Shown here piece by piece: positions 7,848 through 17,637 of a stretch of 64,000 nt of DNA. The translations under genes were made by a program, and so were the position numbers. Within the stretch, counting starts at the first letter, position 1. Each line of letters opens with the position of its first letter. The DNA comes from BS750m-G57 sp964607575 (GTDB taxonomy: Bacteria > Planctomycetota > Phycisphaerae > SM23-33). The stretch spans positions 27,354 through 91,353 of the forward strand of contig CAZSLS010000004.1 of the NCBI GenBank assembly GCA_964607575.1. The letters run 5' to 3'. A model generated the notes under the pieces. The model was given only the letters and a program-made list of their open reading frames with translations, did no database searches and was not told the origin of the DNA.

Positions 7848-9239
7848 CTACAAGCTCCAGCCGTCTCGATACTTTATGTGGAGCAGTTCGTTGGCCTTGG
7901 GGAAATTGGTGAACTTCATTTGCTTGCTGTCGAACTCGAGCTTCTGACCGCTGAAACGCATCGCCAGCACGCCCAGGAGCACCATTTCCGTCAGTGCCCC
8001 GCCGTATTCAAAGTTTGAACTTGCCGGCTTGCCGTCCTTGCAGGCCCGAAGCCAGTCGCCCATGTGCCCGTTCTTTATGCGCCGCAAGGTCTTGGGCGGG
8101 CGGTTGGGGTCGTATTCCTTCTGCTTGGTTTCGGGGAATATCCGCATTCCGCTGGCTCCGTGCGAGCCGTGCTTGATCTGGCCTTTGGACCCGAAGATAA
8201 ACGCGCCGCTGGCGTCAATCCTTCGTCCCTTTTCGAGATCCTTGGGACGCGGTGTTTTGTACGATCCGTCAGTCCAGACCAGCTTGACCGGCGGCATTTT
8301 GCCTCGTGCGGGGAATTGGTATGTCAGCGTCGAAGCGATCGGGAACGCCTGATCGGCCAGTTCGGGCTTGTGGTGCTTGACCTCGGCCTGCACGCTCGTC
8401 GGGTAGCCCAAGTCCAGAGCCCAGAACGCCGGGTCCAGTATGTGGCAGCCCATATCGCCCAGCGCCCCGGTTCCGTACGCCAGCCACGCGCGCCACTTGA
8501 ACGGATGGTACGCCGGATGATACGGGCGTTCCTTCGCCGGTCCCTGCCAGAGGTCCCAATCGAGGTCCTTCGGTACCGGCGGCGTGCCTTTGGGTAATTC
8601 GCGTGCGGCGAAGTTGGCGTACCACGGTCCCTTGTCCGGGCGGTCTGACCATGCGTGAACTTCTTTCACGTCTCCGATCGCCCCTGCGGCGATCCATTCC
8701 TTCAGCAGGCGGATCGCTTCGGAGGAGTGTCCCTGGTTGCCCATCTGCGTCTGGACTTTGTATTTGCGGGCGGCCTCTTTGAGCATACGCGCTTCGTAGA
8801 CCGTGTGGGCCAACGGTTTCTGGCAGAACACGTGTTTGCTCAGCTTCATGGCGGCCATTGCAATCACCGCGTGCGTGTGGTCCGGCGTTGCGATCATGAC
8901 CGCGTCGATATCCTTCCGCTTTTCGAGCATGATTCGGAAGTCTTTGTACGTTTTGGCCTTTGGGAATCTCTTAAACGTCCCGGCGGCTTTCTTGAAGTCC
9001 ACATCGCACAGGGCGACGACATTCTCGCCCTGACACTGCCTCATATTGCCCCCGCCCATGCCGCCAACGCCGATGCCCGCGACATTCAGCTTGTCGCTGG
9101 GGGCCTTGGCTCCGGCTTTGGCGCCCAAGACGTGACTCGGCATGATGGTAAGCACGCTGGCGCCGGCGGCTGCTCCTGCTCCGGCTGCTAGAAAATCGCG
9201 ACGGGTGAGCTTCGGCGCCTTTGAGTTCTGGTCTTTCAT
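7848..9239 (-). CDS. Tat-exported Gfo/Idh/MocA-family oxidoreductase
   Basis: Secreted NAD(P)-dependent sugar or cyclitol oxidoreductase, 463 residues. The N-terminus carries a twin-arginine signal (LTRRDFLAAGAGAAAGA), implying export folded with its cofactor. A Rossmann fold follows (GIGVGGMGGGNMRQCQGENVVALCDVD), then the family motif with catalytic lysine (HVFCQKPLAHTVYEAR) and a C-terminal alpha/beta domain whose PRP-like linker (RPPKTL) is typical of planctomycetal members. ATG 9239 has AAGGA seven bases upstream; a GTG at 9254 is less likely. It is divergent from an HzsA-like gene with 140 bases between them. The substrate is unknown; many relatives act on oxidised sugars with DUF1080 proteins. 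Confidence 0.88.
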   Translation of the reverse strand: MKDQNSKAPKLTRRDFLAAGAGAAAGASVLTIMPSHVLGAKAGAKAPSDKLNVAGIGVGGMGGGNMRQCQGENVVALCDVDFKKAAGTFKRFPKAKTYKDFRIMLEKRKDIDAVMIATPDHTHAVIAMAAMKLSKHVFCQKPLAHTVYEARMLKEAARKYKVQTQMGNQGHSSEAIRLLKEWIAAGAIGDVKEVHAWSDRPDKGPWYANFAARELPKGTPPVPKDLDWDLWQGPAKERPYHPAYHPFKWRAWLAYGTGALGDMGCHILDPAFWALDLGYPTSVQAEVKHHKPELADQAFPIASTLTYQFPARGKMPPVKLVWTDGSYKTPRPKDLEKGRRIDASGAFIFGSKGQIKHGSHGASGMRIFPETKQKEYDPNRPPKTLRRIKNGHMGDWLRACKDGKPASSNFEYGGALTEMVLLGVLAMRFSGQKLEFDSKQMKFTNFPKANELLHIKYRDGWSL

Positions 9240-9325
9240 CGATTGTCCTTTCACGCGGGTTATTGAGGCTTCTAGCGTACCAAACCGACGCCCGCCGACG
9301 CAAGGGCCGAACCTGCAAAAACGTT

Positions 9326-9354
9326 TTGGTTATACGCGGTTTGGAGGATACAAT
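9326..9354 (+). promoter_or_regulatory. Sigma70-type promoter of the first HzsA-like gene
   Basis: TTGGTT (9326-9331), a 17-base spacer and TACAAT (9349-9354), about 25 bases before the ATG at 9380. Close to consensus and correctly placed. Confidence 0.6.
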
Positions 9355-9379
9355 CCTGTTCGACGCGAAAGGACTGTCT

Positions 9380-12268
9380 ATGCCTCCCAGAACGTTGAGA
9401 ACTATCGGATGTTTGATCGTATTCGCCTGCGTGTGCGGGCCGGTCCGGGGCGCCGAAAAAACGCTGATCGCGCATGGCGGTTCCTGGACCGTTCGCGACA
9501 AGGCGGTCTGGACTGACGGGATGGGCGGTCCGAAATTGGTTGCGACAGGAACCGATTTCGCCGACGGACAGGCCGGCGTTGAGGTCTACTTCGACAATGC
9601 GGCGACCGGTAACGCCGGGCTGATCGTTCACGTAAGCCAAGCCGGCGTCGGCGCCAATAAGTTCATCGGATACGAGATCGCCCTGGACCCCGGAAGACAG
9701 CAGTTGCGCTTGGGGCGTCACAAACACAATTTCTCGCTGATGAGGGACATCAAGACAACCGTACCCCTGAGACGATGGATTCCGCTGGTGGTTCGGATCA
9801 AGGGCGGGCTCATTGAGGTGGACGTCGACGGTAAAAAGACCGCCTCGATGAAGGACCCGCGAGGCTTCCTGCCCGCGGGGGCGGTCGGGTTGAGGCCCTG
9901 GGCGCGGAAGGCGGGGTTCCGCAACCTGTGGGTGATGCAGAAGGACAAGAAACGCACAATCGAGTTCCGCCAGGAGCTTATCGGCGGGCGGATCGCCGCG
10001 CCGCCCAAACGCAAGCCAAAGGTCCAACCTAAACCGGCACCGCAGATAACCACCGCCGATCAACTCGCCTTAAAAGCCCGATTCATAAAAGCCGTCCCGC
10101 GCCTGGTCTTTGTCAAGCGGCATCACTTCAAGCGCCCGTTTGGTATCGGCTCGATCATCGGCTGGAACATCTTCACACCGGGCGGGGGGATATATACGTG
10201 CGACCTGACCAAGACCGGAGCGGCGCGAGAGACCGAACTGTTCAGGAACGATGACGGGACCATATACGACATGAGCCTGTCGTTCGACGCGAAGAAGATC
10301 CTGTTTGCTTGGCGTGACTGCAAGAAGGGCGAGCCGTTCCACATCTACGAGATCGGTGCGGATGGCAAGGGCCTCAGGCAGATCACCAGCGGACGCTTCC
10401 ACGATATCCACCCGTTCTATCTGCCCGACGGGAAGATCGGGTTCGTCACGTCGCGCGTCGAGGCGTTTACGATGTGCCAACCGGGTGCGGCGTGTGCGTT
10501 GTACATCATGGACACCGACGGTAAGAACATGCGTCGGATACATTTCGGTACGCTGGCCGATCACTCGCCGTATGTGATGAACGACGGAAGAATCCTCTTT
10601 ACGCGGTGGGAATATCAGGACAAGAGCCTTACCTACCCCCAGGGCCTCTGGACGATCAACCCCGACGGGACGCGACTGAGGTTGTTCTACGGGAACACGA
10701 TCTACGAACCGGCGGTGACCTGGCAGGCCAAGGGGATTCCGGGCAAATCGACGGTGCTGTGCACGCTGGCGCCGCATCACGGGAATCCGATAGGCGCCAT
10801 AGGGATCATCGACCGCAGCAAGGGCCTGGAGAACCCGCTGGCCATCGAAAACATCACGCCGGAAGTACCGTACCGCCCGGACCTCAACCGCGCCGGCCAT
10901 GGCGACAGGCAGTATCCTCGTTCGTACCGCGATCCGCACCCGATCACCGGCGATCTGTATCTGGCGTCGCACCAAGCCGCCGGGCGGTTCGGCATATTCG
11001 CGCTCAACAACAAGGGCGCCAAGGCGCTCATTCACGGGGATGATGAGCTTTCGTGCTTCAATGCGCTTCCGCTTGCGCCGAGGACGCCTCCGCTCAGCAA
11101 GCCCATGCTCGAACCGTCGGACAAGAAGTATGGCACGTTCATCATCACCAACGTCTACGAAGGATTGACGGGCGTAAAGCCCGGACAGGTCAAGGCGATC
11201 CGCGTCATGCGCGTCTATCCCAAGCCGTGCAACATGCGCGGGAGGCGGGCATACGACATGGATCCGCTGCAGTCCCGCGCAACGTACTACTCCAAACGGT
11301 GCGTCGGGACGGTACCGGTCGACGCCAAGGGGACGGCGAGTTTCAAGGCCCCCGCGAAGGTGGAGCTATACTTCCAGGCCCTCGACGCTTCGGGCAAGGA
11401 ACTCCAGCGGATGGGGACCGTCACGCAGATCATGCCCGGCGAGACCCAGAGTTGCATCGGATGTCACGAAAATGCCTTCATGGCCCCCCCGAGCGGTGCG
11501 GCGTTCGTCAAGCTGCTGAGGCGCAAGCCCGTTGACATCACGCCTCCGCCCTGGGGCGACGGGCCGATAGACTTCGTCCGCCACATCCAGCCGGTGTTCG
11601 ACAAGTATTGCATCAAGTGTCACAACGGTGCCGATCCCAAGAAGGGCCTGGACCTCTCGGGCGACAAGACGCGGTATTTCAACATGGCGTACGACTCTTT
11701 GCTGGACCGCAAGATGGTCCAATACCACTGGCTGTTGAGAGCTCCGGTCAGGAACTGGAAACCGCTGACCACCGGCTCGCGAGTCAGTAAGCTAATAAAG
11801 TACATCGACCAGAAGCATGAGAAGGTGGTCGTCGACGATGAGTCGCGGAGGCGGATCTACACGTGGATCGACGCCAACGTTCCGTATTACGGGACGTACG
11901 ATCACACCCGCCCGGGCACGCCGGGATCGAGAGATCTCTGGACTGGTCCCTGGCTCGGGCAACTGAGAAACGCCCTGAAGGCCGCACGCGTCAAACACGG
12001 CTTCGCCCACACCGACGTCAACCTGACCCGCCCCGAATTCAGTCGCGTGCTGACCGCATACCTGTCCAAATCCGCCGGTGGACGGGCCGACGATAAGAAA
12101 GCTGTATTCAAGAGCAAGTCGGACCCCAAATACGTGGCGATTCTCAAAGCGATCCAGGCCGGTAAGCAGGCCCTCGACGCCAACCCCCGCGTTGACATGC
12201 CCGGCGCCAAACCAAAACCGTATCCCAAAGACTACGGAAAACTCTACAGCGGATTCTCCGGCCCGTAA
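9380..12268 (+). CDS. HzsA-related secreted protein with two haem-binding motifs
   Basis: Exported protein of 962 residues related in architecture to the alpha subunit of hydrazine synthase, but not evidence for anammox. After a signal peptide (ending near PVRGAE) comes a laminin-G/DUF1080-like domain (about 30-197). Next are PD40/WD-like repeats (about 295-440: SFDAKKILFAWRD, LPDGKIGFVTSR), a middle domain, and two c-type haem motifs CIGCH (about 692) and CIKCH (about 743), the second in a planctomycete cytochrome-like context (HIQPVFDKYCIKCHNG). ATG 9380 has AAAGGA seven bases upstream and begins the signal peptide; the open frame back to 9221 is not used. A paralogue is at 17788. Confidence 0.82.
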   Translation: MPPRTLRTIGCLIVFACVCGPVRGAEKTLIAHGGSWTVRDKAVWTDGMGGPKLVATGTDFADGQAGVEVYFDNAATGNAGLIVHVSQAGVGANKFIGYEIALDPGRQQLRLGRHKHNFSLMRDIKTTVPLRRWIPLVVRIKGGLIEVDVDGKKTASMKDPRGFLPAGAVGLRPWARKAGFRNLWVMQKDKKRTIEFRQELIGGRIAAPPKRKPKVQPKPAPQITTADQLALKARFIKAVPRLVFVKRHHFKRPFGIGSIIGWNIFTPGGGIYTCDLTKTGAARETELFRNDDGTIYDMSLSFDAKKILFAWRDCKKGEPFHIYEIGADGKGLRQITSGRFHDIHPFYLPDGKIGFVTSRVEAFTMCQPGAACALYIMDTDGKNMRRIHFGTLADHSPYVMNDGRILFTRWEYQDKSLTYPQGLWTINPDGTRLRLFYGNTIYEPAVTWQAKGIPGKSTVLCTLAPHHGNPIGAIGIIDRSKGLENPLAIENITPEVPYRPDLNRAGHGDRQYPRSYRDPHPITGDLYLASHQAAGRFGIFALNNKGAKALIHGDDELSCFNALPLAPRTPPLSKPMLEPSDKKYGTFIITNVYEGLTGVKPGQVKAIRVMRVYPKPCNMRGRRAYDMDPLQSRATYYSKRCVGTVPVDAKGTASFKAPAKVELYFQALDASGKELQRMGTVTQIMPGETQSCIGCHENAFMAPPSGAAFVKLLRRKPVDITPPPWGDGPIDFVRHIQPVFDKYCIKCHNGADPKKGLDLSGDKTRYFNMAYDSLLDRKMVQYHWLLRAPVRNWKPLTTGSRVSKLIKYIDQKHEKVVVDDESRRRIYTWIDANVPYYGTYDHTRPGTPGSRDLWTGPWLGQLRNALKAARVKHGFAHTDVNLTRPEFSRVLTAYLSKSAGGRADDKKAVFKSKSDPKYVAILKAIQAGKQALDANPRVDMPGAKPKPYPKDYGKLYSGFSGP

Positions 12269-12284
12269 TCACGCCGGCCGGAAA

Positions 12285-12857
12285 CTATCTGAACCTTCTA
12301 CTTTTCGAAAGTTGTTTAGCGACGTTTCTGATTCGCTTGTTTGCGCCGTTTTGAGCCAGCCAGACGACCTGCTCGCTGACGAGGTCCGGATGTTCCAGGA
12401 CACGCTCGTGCACCCAACTATCCTGGGTTTGCTTTATCCGTTCAAAGGTTTCGGCGAGCCCCCGTTCGTCGATTGCCCTGAGTATTTCATGTCTCGCATA
12501 TACCTTATCCACCGGTGGCTGGTGAACTTCACTGCGATTGCCCAACTCGCCGAACTGCTCGGCGGTAAGGAGGCCCGATCTGACCAGTTCAATAACCCTG
12601 TTCAGACGAAGATCCTCCCCGTCCGGTCCGCAGTCAGTGAGAGCGAATATGTTATCGATCTCATCGTCAGAGAGAGCTTGTTTGGATTGGATGTAGTTCC
12701 GGTACGCCCCGCACCTGTAGTGCTCGGCGTTGTCATCGTCGGACATTTGTATCTCGGCGTATTGGGCAAGGAGGAACTGTTCCGAAATGATCCCTGAGGA
12801 TATCCACTCGCGGTCGTATCCCAGTCTTGCCAGCGCCTTGTCAATGTCCGTGTCCAT
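12285..12857 (-). CDS. Hypothetical cytoplasmic protein
   Basis: A 190-residue acidic protein with no signal peptide or membrane segment. It is predicted to be mostly helical; its C-terminal half (SWVHERVLEHPDLVSEQVVW, then LAQNGANKRIRNVAKQ) reads like a HEAT or variant leucine-rich solenoid repeat, but the match is only by eye. The stop is 16 bases from the convergent HzsA-like stop, and the start is 11 bases downstream of the EF-hand gene's stop on the same strand, so the two may be co-transcribed. Codon pattern and clean start (ATG 12857) support a real gene; no function can be given. Confidence 0.65.
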   Translation of the reverse strand: MDTDIDKALARLGYDREWISSGIISEQFLLAQYAEIQMSDDDNAEHYRCGAYRNYIQSKQALSDDEIDNIFALTDCGPDGEDLRLNRVIELVRSGLLTAEQFGELGNRSEVHQPPVDKVYARHEILRAIDERGLAETFERIKQTQDSWVHERVLEHPDLVSEQVVWLAQNGANKRIRNVAKQLSKSRRFR

Positions 12858-12868
12858 CGGTGTCTGAG

Positions 12869-14104
12869 CTATTCTATCAGGCCTTTGCCCGGTTTTGGGA
12901 AGGGGTTCTTCCCTTCGGGGTTGGTGAAGTCGAAGTCCGCCGAGAACGTCCGGCCTTTCAGTTGGAGTTCTGCTTCGTCGAGATACTTCATCATTGCGTG
13001 ATAATCCGCGTTGCTGTAAGCGTTAACGCCGTGTGTGCCTGCGGGTATTTTGCCTGCATACGTGCCTTTGAGGCGCCTGAAAATACCTTCGCTCGAGTAG
13101 TAGTTGTCTCGCGGCGTGGGGCCTTTGAGCGACTGTTTGGTCTTGATGTCGTTCCTGGTCAGAACAGCGGTCAGCTTCTTCCATCTGTCCGGTGTTGTCT
13201 TGTCGAGGCGGAACATCAGTGCGTTGCGGATTGGCGCCATGATCGTAAAGACCTTCGCATAGGCTCGCCTGTTGTGGTCCTCGATCTTCCCGGCGACCTG
13301 GATCAGTCGATAGCCCTCCTGGAAGGGTCGGCCTTGCGGGGGGACTTCTATGCCGATTGAGTTCACGACAAGGTTGTATCCGTCCTTGACGGCCTTGGGA
13401 TTGGCCGCGCACGGTTTTGTGAATTTCTTCCTCTTGTGATCCGGTTTACGTCCGGCCGGCTTGGGGCTATTGCCGAGTTTCGCCAGGCGAGCGACGATTT
13501 TGGCTTCCTGGTCCTTGTAGTTCGGGCGAGCCCACTTGCCCCACACGCGAAGATACTCGGGGATCGTTGTCGCACCGTCGCTGTTGGAGTCCAGCGCGTC
13601 GAAGACGGCTCCGGCTAGAGCCTTGTCCTTCAACGGTGAATTGCTGACGAACTCGGCGCGGGCGATCTTACCGTTCCTGTCGGCGTCGGTTCGCTGGACG
13701 ATTCCCTTGGCCTCGTCGGTAATGATGCGGTTCATGACGTATTCGACTCGCGTGACCACGCCGTCGGCGTTGCTGTCGGCCGCTCCGAAAATGCCTCGCC
13801 GCGCCTGCGGCGTCATGAAGCCGCCGTTTTCAATATACTCTTTCTTCGAGTGCTTTCCATCCTTATTGGGGTCGGACCTGTTGAAATGGCTGATGTACGC
13901 GTTTAACTGCTTGTCGCTGACGCCATCGCCCCGTTTGGCGCCAAGCATCTTGAGAATATCCAGAACGTTCCGGCCGGCGATTTTGATCTTCTCGCCGGTG
14001 TATCGCGATTTGGGTCCCGCCGCGTCCTTGGCGGATGCGGGTATAGCTGCTGCGGTCAGGACAATCGTGCACATGGTCGTCAGTATGGCGGTTGATCGCT
14101 TCAT
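12869..14104 (-). CDS. Secreted EF-hand (calcium-binding) protein
   Basis: Exported protein of 411 residues with a signal peptide (cleavage near PASAKDA). Several EF-hand loops are visible in the first half: DPNKDGKHSKKE, DSNADGVVTRVE, DADRNGKIARAE and DSNSDGATTIPE, between about residues 75 and 195. The second half (220-411) has no motif I recognise. ATG 14104 has GGGAGC upstream. Such EF-hand exports are numerous in Planctomycetes and probably bind calcium in the periplasm or outside; a partner is not evident. Neighbours on the same strand are two small hypothetical genes and an Nramp-fold transporter. Confidence 0.8.
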   Translation of the reverse strand: MKRSTAILTTMCTIVLTAAAIPASAKDAAGPKSRYTGEKIKIAGRNVLDILKMLGAKRGDGVSDKQLNAYISHFNRSDPNKDGKHSKKEYIENGGFMTPQARRGIFGAADSNADGVVTRVEYVMNRIITDEAKGIVQRTDADRNGKIARAEFVSNSPLKDKALAGAVFDALDSNSDGATTIPEYLRVWGKWARPNYKDQEAKIVARLAKLGNSPKPAGRKPDHKRKKFTKPCAANPKAVKDGYNLVVNSIGIEVPPQGRPFQEGYRLIQVAGKIEDHNRRAYAKVFTIMAPIRNALMFRLDKTTPDRWKKLTAVLTRNDIKTKQSLKGPTPRDNYYSSEGIFRRLKGTYAGKIPAGTHGVNAYSNADYHAMMKYLDEAELQLKGRTFSADFDFTNPEGKNPFPKPGKGLIE

Positions 14105-14132
14105 TGGCTTGCTCCCGGTTTAGCATCACCCT

Positions 14133-14408
14133 TCATCTGCGTGTGATTAGTCGTCGGAGCCAGCGTGCCGGGCGTTTGAGTTTTTCCCGCCATGCCGCCA
14201 GCGGCGAGGTGTCCTTTTCGGGGTCTGACAGTACGATCGAGTAGAACCAGTCAGCCACTTCCTGCGGGAACCCGACCTCGTCTACGGGCTTGAACGGAAT
14301 CGGCGTGACCTGGTCGGGATGCCTGAGTCCCCAGTCGATGAACCGCTCGGTCTCGGCGATTATCTCTCGCTGATAGGCGCGCCAGGATTCCTCGACGTTC
14401 GAGTCCAT
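14133..14408 (-). CDS. Small hypothetical protein downstream of the Nramp-fold transporter
   Basis: A 91-residue soluble protein, acidic at the N-terminus and strongly basic at the end (KRPARWLRRLITRR). I do not recognise it. The ATG is 17 bases after the transporter's stop on the same strand, so it is probably the last gene of that operon. Aromatic and charged residues are spread as in a helical protein (SWRAYQREIIAETERFIDWG). Function unknown. Confidence 0.55.
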   Translation of the reverse strand: MDSNVEESWRAYQREIIAETERFIDWGLRHPDQVTPIPFKPVDEVGFPQEVADWFYSIVLSDPEKDTSPLAAWREKLKRPARWLRRLITRR

Positions 14409-14425
14409 GCGTTATCCGTGTGTTG

Positions 14426-16435
14426 TCATGCCTGGGGCGCCTTTTTGCCCCTTCGTGCGAAGTGGGCGATCAGGACCATCAGGAAGAACAACCCGACCCC
14501 GCCCAGCCCGACCCATCCGCCGCCCCACATGCCCGGAAGGCCTCTGGTTTTCTTCCAGGCCATGTAGACACTACCGATCAACACGGCGAATACACCCACG
14601 AGCATCAGCAGATTCCAGAACCATCTCAGCAGGCCCCTGGGCATGTCGTCGCCAAGGAGCTTCCTCTGGTTCAGCAGCAGCGCGAATGTCGTGTAGGCGA
14701 TCGGTATGACTATGAACCCGATCACGGAAGTCGGAATCGCCAGGAACGGCGCCGCGCCGGACCAGATGAACGGTCCGAGTACGCCTACTGCCGGTAGCAT
14801 GCACCCAAAACGATATAACCAACCCTTCGACGGGAGATCGACCATCTCGCAGACGGTGAAACCGTTTATCAGCATAAGAATAATGATACTGGAGACCGCC
14901 ATGCCCACCACGCCGATACCGAAGACGTAATGCGCCACCACATCACCCGTTAGCGGCGAGAGGGCTTTGGCCAGGTGGATCGAATCCCGCCTTACCAGCA
15001 TAGCGGCAAGTTTGCGGTCGGGCAGCGGGAGCTGTTTGATTCTCTCGTCGAGCAGGGCGGCGGTTTCCTTCTTGGTCAGTTTCGAACCCTTACCGAATTG
15101 CGATTCGTAGGCGCTGGCGCCCATCTCGTGTTTGACGCGTGCGGTGGCTTGTTTCTTGTACCCGCCAAGGAGTTTCTTGTCGACCGGTAGGACGCTGCCT
15201 TTGCCCGATTCGTCCAGAACGGGCATCAGGACGCTCATCTTGTCAGCGCGAAGTGCGTACCCAATGAACTTCTGATCGTTGACGATGGGGAGAAGAGCGG
15301 CAGCCGCCTTCCCGGGGAAGAGTTTCCTGGCTTCGTCCTTGAGATTATCTTTGTAGTTCTCCGCCACGATCGTCTCGAGTTCCGCGAGTTTCTGCTCTTC
15401 GGACATGTCTGCAAAGCCCGCCGTGGATGTCTTGTCTACGATCCTGATGGCGGATTCTTCGGCGGAGAACGGAACGCACGGTTTGTGGTGGAACTGTGCG
15501 GCCGCGGCGATAACGACGCACCCGGTGGCCAGGATGAACGGAATGAACAGGCCTGTCGAAAGGTCAAACACCGCCAGACCGCGGAACTTCTTGTTCCATC
15601 CTCGTTTCAACATTGAGTACGGTAGGAGGAAGGTCATGTTGATACCGACGGCGGTCGCGGCGGCTGCTATCAGGACATCCACCTGTTCATTGACTATCTT
15701 GGTTGACCAGAATTCGCCATAGTTGCCCGCATCGGACAATATTCCGCTGAATCTCTCCGCCGGTTCCCAGAACATCGTGATGTCCGGTATGAACCCGTTA
15801 CCGATCGCTCCCCAATTCAGTACGCCCTCTTTGGACATATAGACCACAACGCCGACAAACGAGATAACGATGACGGCGACCATGAGCTTCAGCAGGATGT
15901 TGAACAGCTTAAGACCCCATCCGCCCGAATCGTATAGGAACACTATGGTTATGCACAGCACCGCGATTACGCCCGATATCCAGGCCTTGGAGGTGAAGGG
16001 GTCCATCTGGCTGAATGTCTCGGGCATCAGGTTTTGCGTCATCCCGCCCCAAGCCAGATTGAACTGCGGAAGAGCCCATACGCAGTTGGCCAATAACGTT
16101 GCGAGAATCCAGCCCCAACCCAAGACAGGGTTTACGTGCGTTTTGATGGCCTGGAAGGGCTTCTCGCCCGTCGACAGAGTTACGTAACTGATCGCACTGA
16201 GCATGATGATACCGATGATCATCGCTACCGGTTGGAGCCAGAGCAGTGAGAAACCCGCCAGCACGCCCAAGTACAAACTAGCGCCCAGCGACCCGCCACC
16301 AAGCGTTATCGCGCTCTGCAACCAACCGGGCCCCGACAGCCTGAAATACGCACCAAGCGTTGCTATGCGTCCCTTGGCCTGGGCCTTTTCGATTGTCTGG
16401 AGATCTCTATCTGCACCCGAATTCTCTGTTGTCAT
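14426..16435 (-). CDS. Nramp-fold membrane transporter with a soluble insert and atypical binding-site residues
   Basis: Inner-membrane protein of 669 residues with about 11-12 hydrophobic helices and the LeuT-type fold seen in Nramp transporters (start LSGPGWLQSAITLGGGS). Classical Nramps have DPGN in helix 1 and MPH in helix 6 as metal ligands; here the equivalent segments read TLGGGS and FLLPYSMLKRG, so divalent-metal transport should not be assumed. A mostly hydrophilic insert of about 160 residues (roughly 318-475) splits the membrane domain. ATG 16435 (GAGG ten bases upstream) is preferred to a TTG at 16453, which would overlap the preceding oxidoreductase stop. It follows that oxidoreductase closely, suggesting one operon and possibly an organic substrate. 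Confidence 0.8.
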   Translation of the reverse strand: MTTENSGADRDLQTIEKAQAKGRIATLGAYFRLSGPGWLQSAITLGGGSLGASLYLGVLAGFSLLWLQPVAMIIGIIMLSAISYVTLSTGEKPFQAIKTHVNPVLGWGWILATLLANCVWALPQFNLAWGGMTQNLMPETFSQMDPFTSKAWISGVIAVLCITIVFLYDSGGWGLKLFNILLKLMVAVIVISFVGVVVYMSKEGVLNWGAIGNGFIPDITMFWEPAERFSGILSDAGNYGEFWSTKIVNEQVDVLIAAAATAVGINMTFLLPYSMLKRGWNKKFRGLAVFDLSTGLFIPFILATGCVVIAAAAQFHHKPCVPFSAEESAIRIVDKTSTAGFADMSEEQKLAELETIVAENYKDNLKDEARKLFPGKAAAALLPIVNDQKFIGYALRADKMSVLMPVLDESGKGSVLPVDKKLLGGYKKQATARVKHEMGASAYESQFGKGSKLTKKETAALLDERIKQLPLPDRKLAAMLVRRDSIHLAKALSPLTGDVVAHYVFGIGVVGMAVSSIIILMLINGFTVCEMVDLPSKGWLYRFGCMLPAVGVLGPFIWSGAAPFLAIPTSVIGFIVIPIAYTTFALLLNQRKLLGDDMPRGLLRWFWNLLMLVGVFAVLIGSVYMAWKKTRGLPGMWGGGWVGLGGVGLFFLMVLIAHFARRGKKAPQA

Positions 16436-16449
16436 ATGCCTGTGCCTCG

Positions 16450-17637
16450 TCAATCCAATGTCGTTATGGGAACTTCCGCGCCCTTCTGCTCAGCCGAAAC
16501 GTACGCGCTGTAAATTGTTGTGATGCAGTCTGCGGCAAGCGTGATATTCGACTCCACCGGATCACCGTATGCAATCGTCCGGTAGAACGCCTCGATCTCC
16601 TGGGGATAGCCCGTAAACCAGTCTTCATCCGGCGAGGGGGTCGACCAGCCGGCCTTCGTACCGGTTTTCTCGACAACGTATATGTCGTCGAAATTCGACT
16701 CCAGGCAGTTGTAGGTCTTCATCGCCGTGTTCGGATTGATGTTGCAGATGCTGCGATGGTTATTGGCGGCCACTTCGATACAGTTATGAATACCGCCCAC
16801 TATGATGTCGGAAGCGAAGATGTCGGCGATGGTCCCGTCTTCGAACACAACGTGCATCATCGAAAAATCGTCGATGTCGTGGTAGTCGTTGCGGATGTGC
16901 CCTTCGTCGCGGAAACTGTCCATACGCGTAAGTGCATGGGTCCGCGCCGAAATGCTCGCCGGACGGATCGGTTTACCGTTTCGCGCGTTTCCTTCGACTC
17001 GTTTGAGGTACAACGCCGCCGACAGCGGATGACATCCCTTACCGATCATCACCCCGCCGCCGGAGTACTTCCACTGCGCGTAGGTTTTTGCGTGCGAACC
17101 GGAGTGGGCCTCTTCACCGTGGATCCACAGTATCTGGGCGCCGGTCTTCTCGATGATCTCGCGTTCCTTCTGGATCGCCGGGGCGTAGACCCAATTCTCG
17201 GCGTAGAGGACTTGTCCCTTGCTGGCATGCTCGGCTGCGATCATACGCTCGACCGACGCGATAGCCTCGTCCAACGCCGTCTGCTTGCAGCACGTATCGC
17301 CGTTGAAGTCATCCGATCCGTCGCCGAAGTACCCGGTCAGCGGTTTTTCGACGATGACGAACTTGTCCTTCTGGAGGGCCGCGACGGCGACCTCTTCGTG
17401 TGCGGTTGCCGTCGTGCAGACGTGGACAACGTCGACGCTGTCGATCATTTCATCGAGGCTGTCGAACGCCTGTATGTCGCGTTGGGACGCATAATCCTTA
17501 GTTTGTTCGGCGTCTATAGCGAACACGCCTACAACCTCGGGACTCGTGCCATAGACCTTCTTTATCGCTTCGAAGTGGAACGAGGCGGAGAACCCCGCAC
17601 CTGCAATTCCGCTGCGAACATCCTGTTTTTTGGCCAT
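16450..17637 (-). CDS. Cytoplasmic Gfo/Idh/MocA-family oxidoreductase
   Basis: NAD(P)-dependent dehydrogenase of 395 residues without a signal peptide. The Rossmann motif is GIAGAGFSASFHFEAIKK, the catalytic-lysine motif is KFVIVEKPLTGYFGDGSDDF, and the C-terminal domain has the expected GGGVMIGKGCHPLSAALY segment with the active-site histidine region. The frame extends to 17937, but homology begins at MAKKQDV (ATG 17637), with AGGA 12 bases upstream. It is divergent from the second HzsA-like gene and leads into the Nramp-fold transporter. Substrate class (sugar, inositol or similar) is not determinable here. Confidence 0.88.
   Translation of the reverse strand: MAKKQDVRSGIAGAGFSASFHFEAIKKVYGTSPEVVGVFAIDAEQTKDYASQRDIQAFDSLDEMIDSVDVVHVCTTATAHEEVAVAALQKDKFVIVEKPLTGYFGDGSDDFNGDTCCKQTALDEAIASVERMIAAEHASKGQVLYAENWVYAPAIQKEREIIEKTGAQILWIHGEEAHSGSHAKTYAQWKYSGGGVMIGKGCHPLSAALYLKRVEGNARNGKPIRPASISARTHALTRMDSFRDEGHIRNDYHDIDDFSMMHVVFEDGTIADIFASDIIVGGIHNCIEVAANNHRSICNINPNTAMKTYNCLESNFDDIYVVEKTGTKAGWSTPSPDEDWFTGYPQEIEAFYRTIAYGDPVESNITLAADCITTIYSAYVSAEQKGAEVPITTLD

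Noticed and set aside
9380..12268. Hydrazine synthase alpha subunit, implying anammox
   Set aside because: HzsA-like proteins are widespread in non-anammox Planctomycetes, and no beta/gamma subunit or hydrazine dehydrogenase gene is in the window.
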